11,139 nucleotides of DNA from assembly GCA_964395765.1 (NCBI GenBank), contig CAYNCU010000145.1, positions 1-11,139 on the forward strand. The letters are read 5' to 3'. The notes under the pieces are model-generated. The model made no database searches, had not been told where the DNA came from, and saw only the letters and a list, made by a program, of their open reading frames with translations. The position numbers and the translations under genes were made by a program. This document shows, one piece after another, positions 7,247-11,139 of the stretch; position 1 is the stretch's first letter, and every line of letters begins with the position of its first letter. Source of the DNA: DATDPY01 sp964395765. Lineage in GTDB: Bacteria > Bacteroidota > Bacteroidia > Cytophagales > Cyclobacteriaceae.

Positions 7247-8551
7247 GTGATTGTTCTGAAAAGAATTGTCATTTTAATAACCATCTTTCTGACTTCCGCC
7301 GGCATTGTAAATTCTCAGGATATTAAGTATGCCCGGTCGCTAATTGACAGTTTGTGTTCTCCCGGATTCTACGGCAGGGGTTACGCTTATAGGGGAGATT
7401 CTATCGCGGCAGAATTTATAGCCGGCCAATTCCGGGATTCCGGCCTAACCCCCATCGGTCATTCTTATTTTCAACCGTATACCATTTCCGTCAATCTTTT
7501 TCCCGGTGATTTATCGGTTACGCTGAATCATAAACCACTGGTACCGGGTAAAGATTTTATCATAAGTCCGGAATCGCCGGGGCTGAAAGGAAAATTTAAA
7601 GTAATTACACTCGATGAAGATATACTTTACTCAAAGGAAAAGTTATTGGTCTTTTTAAAAGCGTCATACCGTAAAGTCATCCTGATAAAAAAATCCGATT
7701 TTAATTTTAATAAAGATTCCGTGAATTCAGTGCTGAACCGGCTGGTAGCGATCCTGAAAAATATTACCGATTATAACCCGGCGGCTATTGTTCTCGCTGC
7801 GAAAGATAAACTGATCTGGTCAACAGGAACTACCGTCGACCAGCGTCCGGTAATTTACCTGAATTTTATTCCTTCAGAGAAAGTAAGGACCATTAAAATT
7901 AATATCGATGAAAAGTATGATTCTGCTTACCATACGCATAATGTAATCGCCGAAATTCCGACACGCGATGAGGACTCCGCCGTTGTTATCACTGCCCATT
8001 ATGATCATCTCGGATTAATGGGTAAGAAAACTTATTTCCCGGGAGCCAATGATAATGCCAGCGGGACCTCCCTGATGCTGGACCTTGCCCGTGAATTGAA
8101 TCAACGAAAAGATAGCCTGAAATATCCCGTCGTTTTCATGGCATTTTCAGGAGAGGAAGCCGGTTTACTCGGTTCGCGTTTTTACATTACCCATCCCTTG
8201 TTTGATTTGAACAAAATAAAATTCCTTATTAACCTCGACATTGCCGGGACCGGTGATGACGGAATTACCGTGGTGAACGCAACGGTATTTAAAAATAAGT
8301 TTGAACTTTTAAAATCGATAAACACCCAATATAACCTTTTGCCGGCGGTCAATAAAAGAGGGGAGGCCTGTAACAGCGATCATTGTTTTTTTTACCGGGC
8401 CGGTGTACCCTGTTTTTTTATTTATACGCTGGGGGGCATACAGGCTTATCATGATATCTATGACAGACCGCAGACCTTGCCTTTAACTGCCTACAACGGT
8501 TACTTTAGGCTCTTAAAATACTTTATCATGAACCTCGACGGTAACCGGTGA
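7247..8551 (+). CDS. Secreted M28-family zinc peptidase (aminopeptidase-like)
   Basis: There is no in-frame ATG before the conserved region. The frame is open from a TTG at 7127, but a GTG at 7247 gives a clean signal peptide (IVLKRIVILITIFLTSAG, then VNSQ), so it was chosen; the product is then 434 residues. In that numbering the binuclear zinc site is complete: H251 in AHYDH, D269 in GANDNASG, E303 (general base) and E304 in SGEEAGLLGS, D331 in NLDIAG and H402 in YHDIYD. The part between about residue 90 and 200 fits the protease-associated-like insert common in this family. M28 enzymes remove N-terminal residues from peptides; the substrate here is unknown. Without a sorting domain or obvious lipobox it probably stays periplasmic. 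The stop codon lies inside an intrinsic terminator, so transcription should end here. The peptidase family is certain; the start is not. Confidence 0.88.
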   Translation: MIVLKRIVILITIFLTSAGIVNSQDIKYARSLIDSLCSPGFYGRGYAYRGDSIAAEFIAGQFRDSGLTPIGHSYFQPYTISVNLFPGDLSVTLNHKPLVPGKDFIISPESPGLKGKFKVITLDEDILYSKEKLLVFLKASYRKVILIKKSDFNFNKDSVNSVLNRLVAILKNITDYNPAAIVLAAKDKLIWSTGTTVDQRPVIYLNFIPSEKVRTIKINIDEKYDSAYHTHNVIAEIPTRDEDSAVVITAHYDHLGLMGKKTYFPGANDNASGTSLMLDLARELNQRKDSLKYPVVFMAFSGEEAGLLGSRFYITHPLFDLNKIKFLINLDIAGTGDDGITVVNATVFKNKFELLKSINTQYNLLPAVNKRGEACNSDHCFFYRAGVPCFFIYTLGGIQAYHDIYDRPQTLPLTAYNGYFRLLKYFIMNLDGNR

Positions 8552-8580
8552 ACTTCGGGATGTTCATCGGGATTCTTTTT
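8545..8580 (+). terminator. Intrinsic terminator of the M28 peptidase gene
   Basis: CCGGTGAAC (8545-8553) pairs with GTTCATCGG (8562-8570) over nine base pairs with one G-U pair, around the loop TTCGGGAT. GATTCTTTTTG follows at once and supplies the U-tract. The stem begins inside the last codons and contains the TGA stop. It is the best terminator in the window. Confidence 0.65.
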
Positions 8581-8590
8581 GTTTGAATAA

Positions 8591-8622
8591 TTCGGTTTTA
8601 TTTTAAAATTCTCGTAGGTTTG
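8591..8622 (+). promoter_or_regulatory. Candidate promoter of the sugar permease
   Basis: TAGGTTTG at 8615-8622 is a full match to the Bacteroidota -7 consensus TAnnTTTG. TTCG at 8591-8594 (one mismatch to TTTG) lies 20 bases upstream, the expected -33 spacing. The transcript would start near 8629, leaving about 4 bases before ATG 8633 or about 31 before ATG 8660. It follows directly after the terminator, so the permease starts a new unit. Confidence 0.5.
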
Positions 8623-8632
8623 GGCGGTTTAA

Positions 8633-10009
8633 ATGAATCGAAATTTTTTTAAAAAAGCCATGAATACTGAAGCAGTGCCTGTTAAAAAATCCAATTACAT
8701 AATTCCGATTACAGTAATTGGGATTCTGTTTTTCATTTTCGGATTTGTTACATGGATCAATAGCAGTCTCATCGTAATTTTCAAAACTGCCTGTGAGTTA
8801 AATGATTTCCAGGTCTATTTTGTAACCTTTGCTTTTTATATATCCTACTTTGTTATGGCATTGCCTTCCTCGGCCGTATTGAAAGTTACCGGATTCAGAA
8901 ACGGAATGTCGGTGGGCTTATGGGTGATGGCAATCGGGGCACTGATCTTTATGCCGGCTGCCATACAACGGTCCTACGGACTTTTTTTAACTGGATTATT
9001 TGTCCTGGGCACCGGGCTGGCATTATTACAGACAGCTGCCAATCCTTATGTTACCATTATTGGCCCCCGTGAAAGTGCTGCCAAAAGAATCAGCATAATG
9101 GGGATTTGCAATAAAGTGGCAGGGGCCATCGCACCGGTCATCCTCACCAGTGTTGTATTTAAAGATTCTAAAATCCTGGAGGCAAAACTGGCGCAGGTTA
9201 CGGATGTAATGCAAAAGAACCAGATACTGAATGAACTATCTCACCGGATGATCAGCCCCTATATTATCATGGCAGTTATCCTGTTTGCCCTTGGCTTCAT
9301 GGTACGGATTGCCCATTTGCCGGATATCAATGAAGAGGAAGATAGCGGGAAAACGGATGAAACCAAAGCGGCGAAAAAGAGTGTTTTCCAGTATCCGAAT
9401 CTTGTGTTGGGTGTTATTGCCCTGTTTTTTTATGTGGGAGTCGAAGTTATGGCCGGCGATACAATAATTCGTTACGGTCAATCATTGGGTATTCCCATGG
9501 AATCGGCAAAATATTTTGCATCTCTTACCATGATGGGTATGGTGATCGGTTATATACTGGGTATAATCCTTATCCCCAAGTATTTGAAACAGGGTAATGC
9601 ATTGAAAATATGTGCCTCCCTTGGGATAGTACTTTCTTTGGGAGCAATTTTTGCCCCGGCGAATGTGAGCTTACATATTCCCTTCAGAGATATGATAACC
9701 TTTGAACCTGTCTTACTGACCATTCCGATTACAGCTTTTTTTGTAGCTACATTGGGCTTTGCCAATTCATTGGTCTGGCCTGCCATGTGGCCGCTGGCTC
9801 TTGCCGGTTTGGGAAAATTTACCAAAATTGCTTCCGCTTTATTGATTATGGCCATGGCCGGTGGAGCACTGATACCACTCGCTTACGGACGACTTGCCGT
9901 CACGTATTCTACTCAATCCGCTTATTGGATAATGGTTCCTTGCTATGCTGTTATTCTGTTGTACGCATTATACGGATCTAAACTCAGAAGCTGGAGTCGC
10001 CAGGGATAA
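8633..10009 (+). CDS. MFS sugar/H+ symporter of the FHS family (FucP/GluP-like)
   Basis: An inner-membrane transporter of 458 residues with about twelve hydrophobic segments and a charged central loop at about 229-250. Family signatures are FIFGFVTWINSSLI (34-47) in the first helix, LLQTAANPYVTIIGP (131-145) followed by RISIMGICNKVAGAIAP, and FANSLVWPAMWPLAL (376-390) in the C-terminal half. These are typical of the fucose/glucose/galactose (FHS, TC 2.A.1.7) symporters; N-acetylglucosamine permeases of the NagP type share much of this, so the sugar cannot be fixed. The first ATG is listed. A second at 8660 removes nine residues, starts closer to where related permeases begin, and leaves a more normal leader after the candidate promoter, so it may be the real start. 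The downstream sugar nucleotidyltransferase on the same strand suggests a hexose pathway, but the gap of 120 bases leaves room for a separate promoter. Confidence 0.92.
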   Translation: MNRNFFKKAMNTEAVPVKKSNYIIPITVIGILFFIFGFVTWINSSLIVIFKTACELNDFQVYFVTFAFYISYFVMALPSSAVLKVTGFRNGMSVGLWVMAIGALIFMPAAIQRSYGLFLTGLFVLGTGLALLQTAANPYVTIIGPRESAAKRISIMGICNKVAGAIAPVILTSVVFKDSKILEAKLAQVTDVMQKNQILNELSHRMISPYIIMAVILFALGFMVRIAHLPDINEEEDSGKTDETKAAKKSVFQYPNLVLGVIALFFYVGVEVMAGDTIIRYGQSLGIPMESAKYFASLTMMGMVIGYILGIILIPKYLKQGNALKICASLGIVLSLGAIFAPANVSLHIPFRDMITFEPVLLTIPITAFFVATLGFANSLVWPAMWPLALAGLGKFTKIASALLIMAMAGGALIPLAYGRLAVTYSTQSAYWIMVPCYAVILLYALYGSKLRSWSRQG

Positions 10010-10066
10010 AAATCAGGAATTAATGTTTTTTGTAAAATAATTCTGGTTAATAAACCCGATAATGAA

Positions 10067-10074
10067 TTCTTTTG
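10067..10074 (+). promoter_or_regulatory. Possible -7 promoter box for the nucleotidyltransferase
   Basis: TTCTTTTG differs from TAnnTTTG at one position. A second, weaker TTTTGCG-containing box (ACATTTTG) lies at 10101-10108. Neither has a clear -33 partner. If the first is used, the leader is about 49 bases. Confidence 0.22.
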
Positions 10075-10129
10075 CGGCTGGACCGAAAATGAAACCAAAG
10101 ACATTTTGCGTTAATCATAACTATAAAAG

Positions 10130-11023
10130 ATGGGTTTAACATTGGTAATCATGGCCGCCGGAATAGGCAGCCGGTACGGAGGGGTTAAACAACTGGATGA
10201 AATCGGACCTTCCGGGGAGACGCTTATGGACTATTCTATTTTCGATGCTCTTAAAGCCGGATTTAACCATGTGGTTTTTATTTTACGCAGCGATCTGAAA
10301 GAAGCGTTTGATGAACATTATAAAAACAGGTTCTCAGGGATGTTACAAATCGATTATGTGTTCCAGGATCAATTTAAAAAATATGAAGAGGGATTGGAAA
10401 TTTCCCGAACCAAGCCCTGGGGAACAGGACATGCGATGTTATCCGCGGCCTCTGAAATCGACACTCCTTTTGCTATATTGAATGCCGATGATTTTTACGG
10501 ACGACCCTCTTTTGTTTCCCTTGCAGAAGCACTGAAACAAAACCATGATCCCGACACTTATTTTCTGGTCGGTTACCGCTTGAAAAATACACTTTCGGAT
10601 TTCGGATCGGTTTCCCGAGGATTATGTGTTCTGGATAAGGATAATTTTCTTGTCGGAGTTACAGAACTGACAAAAATTATGCGGCAGGATGACAGGATTG
10701 TTTATGAATCTGCAGCAGGTTTGAAATCAATGGATCCTGAAGATCTTGTTTCAATGAATTTCTGGGGATTTACACCCGAGGTTTATAATAAATTGGATTC
10801 CGGCTTCAGGGAATTCATTTACCGTGAATATGCTTCCCCGAAATCCGAATTTTATATTCCGACCTTTGTTGACGGCCTGATCAAAAAAAGAGAAGCTCGC
10901 GTTAAGGTACTGCCTGCAGAAGAGACGTGGATGGGAGTCACTTACCGGGAAGATAAAGCCTATGTGGCAGACAAAATCAAAAATATGATTAAGGAAGGAA
11001 TTTATCCGGAAAGACTGGGATGA
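10130..11023 (+). CDS. Sugar-1-phosphate nucleotidyltransferase (NTP_transferase family)
   Basis: A cytoplasmic enzyme of 297 residues with the Rossmann-like NTP_transferase fold. It transfers a nucleotidyl group from an NTP to a sugar-1-phosphate. The N-terminal loop MAAGIGSRYGGVKQ (8-21) binds the nucleotide, KPWGTGHA (95-102) is the second nucleotide/sugar loop, and NADDFYG (118-124) holds the metal-binding aspartates. MNFWGF (209-214) and ETWMGVTYREDKA near the C-terminus mark a subgroup common in Bacteroidota, usually annotated only as nucleotidyltransferase. UTP-glucose-1-phosphate or UDP-GlcNAc-type chemistry is plausible, but neither base nor sugar can be read from the motifs. It lies 120 bases after the hexose permease on the same strand and converges with the tRNA-Gln gene. 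No sugar kinase lies between them. Confidence 0.88.
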   Translation: MGLTLVIMAAGIGSRYGGVKQLDEIGPSGETLMDYSIFDALKAGFNHVVFILRSDLKEAFDEHYKNRFSGMLQIDYVFQDQFKKYEEGLEISRTKPWGTGHAMLSAASEIDTPFAILNADDFYGRPSFVSLAEALKQNHDPDTYFLVGYRLKNTLSDFGSVSRGLCVLDKDNFLVGVTELTKIMRQDDRIVYESAAGLKSMDPEDLVSMNFWGFTPEVYNKLDSGFREFIYREYASPKSEFYIPTFVDGLIKKREARVKVLPAEETWMGVTYREDKAYVADKIKNMIKEGIYPERLG

Positions 11024-11065
11024 ATTTATCTGGCGTGATATTCAGCCGAAGCACATCAAAGTTTG

Positions 11066-11137
11066 CTGCCGGACTAGGACTCGAACCTAGACTGCGGGAG
11101 CCAGAATCCCGTGTCCTGCCAATTAGACGATCCGGCA
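11066..11137 (-). tRNA. tRNA-Gln (anticodon CUG)
   Basis: The minus strand folds as a complete 72-nucleotide cloverleaf: acceptor TGCCGGA/TCCGGCA, D stem GTCT/GGAC, anticodon stem CGGGA/TCCCG with loop TTCTGGC (anticodon CTG, reading CAG), a 4-base variable loop CAGT, and T stem CTAGG/CCTAG with loop TTCGAGT. The weak U1-A72 pair and discriminator G73 are known glutamine tRNA identity marks. The 3' CCA is not encoded (CAA follows the discriminator), so a CCA-adding enzyme is needed. The 5' end lies two bases inside the window edge, so its promoter is not visible. The 42 bases between its 3' end and the nucleotidyltransferase stop contain no clear terminator for either gene. Confidence 0.95.
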
Positions 11138-11139
11138 AT

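Noticed and set aside
10012..10046. Inverted repeat GGAATTA/TAATTCT after the permease as a terminator
   Set aside because: The stem is short and A/T-rich, the loop is about 15 bases, and the T-run lies inside the loop instead of after the stem.
1..11139. CRISPR array, insertion sequence, phage or toxin-antitoxin genes
   Set aside because: No regularly spaced repeats, no transposase or integrase motifs, and no small paired genes were seen on either strand; the minus-strand open frames are all short and antisense to well-supported genes.

Overview
The window reads as an ordinary, gene-dense stretch of a Bacteroidota chromosome. The evidence is two proteins ending in type A sorting domains of the type IX secretion system (T9SS), start regions that mostly lack Shine-Dalgarno sequences, and several upstream boxes close to the Bacteroidota -7 consensus TAnnTTTG. 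A lone NrdG-type radical SAM activase suggests an anaerobic or facultative lifestyle. All eight protein genes lie on the plus strand. A tRNA-Gln(CUG) gene closes the window on the minus strand. I see no transposase, phage gene, CRISPR array or toxin-antitoxin pair, and no gene-free gap longer than about 160 bases.

Layout. Positions 1-1238 hold the 3' part of a secreted M43-type metalloprotease whose start lies upstream of the window. Positions 1316-5146 form an envelope block: D-Ala-D-Ala ligase (ddl), a membrane-anchored protein with three PASTA domains and no kinase domain, and, 7 bases further on, a 616-residue T9SS-exported surface protein of unknown function. Positions 5262-6251 encode FabH (beta-ketoacyl-ACP synthase III). 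Positions 6374-7084 encode an NrdG2-like radical SAM protein. Positions about 7247-8551 encode a secreted M28 zinc peptidase that ends in a good intrinsic terminator. Positions 8633-10009 encode an FHS-family sugar/H+ symporter, and 10130-11023 a sugar-1-phosphate nucleotidyltransferase. The tRNA-Gln gene is at 11066-11137 on the minus strand.

How the genes may work together. Ddl supplies the D-Ala-D-Ala dipeptide for peptidoglycan precursors. The neighbouring PASTA protein could bind peptidoglycan stem peptides or muropeptides from the periplasmic side of the inner membrane. The surface protein appears transcriptionally tied to it. The permease and nucleotidyltransferase together suggest uptake and activation of a hexose, although the sugar kinase that would link them is not in the window. 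FabH, the radical SAM protein and the M28 peptidase look like independent single genes.

I found no convincing previously undescribed multi-gene system. The points most worth a second look are the ddl-PASTA-T9SS block with its repeated GTTAAG promoter motif, an 18-base perfect palindrome in front of the radical SAM gene, the orphan status of that gene, and the missing ATG at the start of the M28 peptidase.
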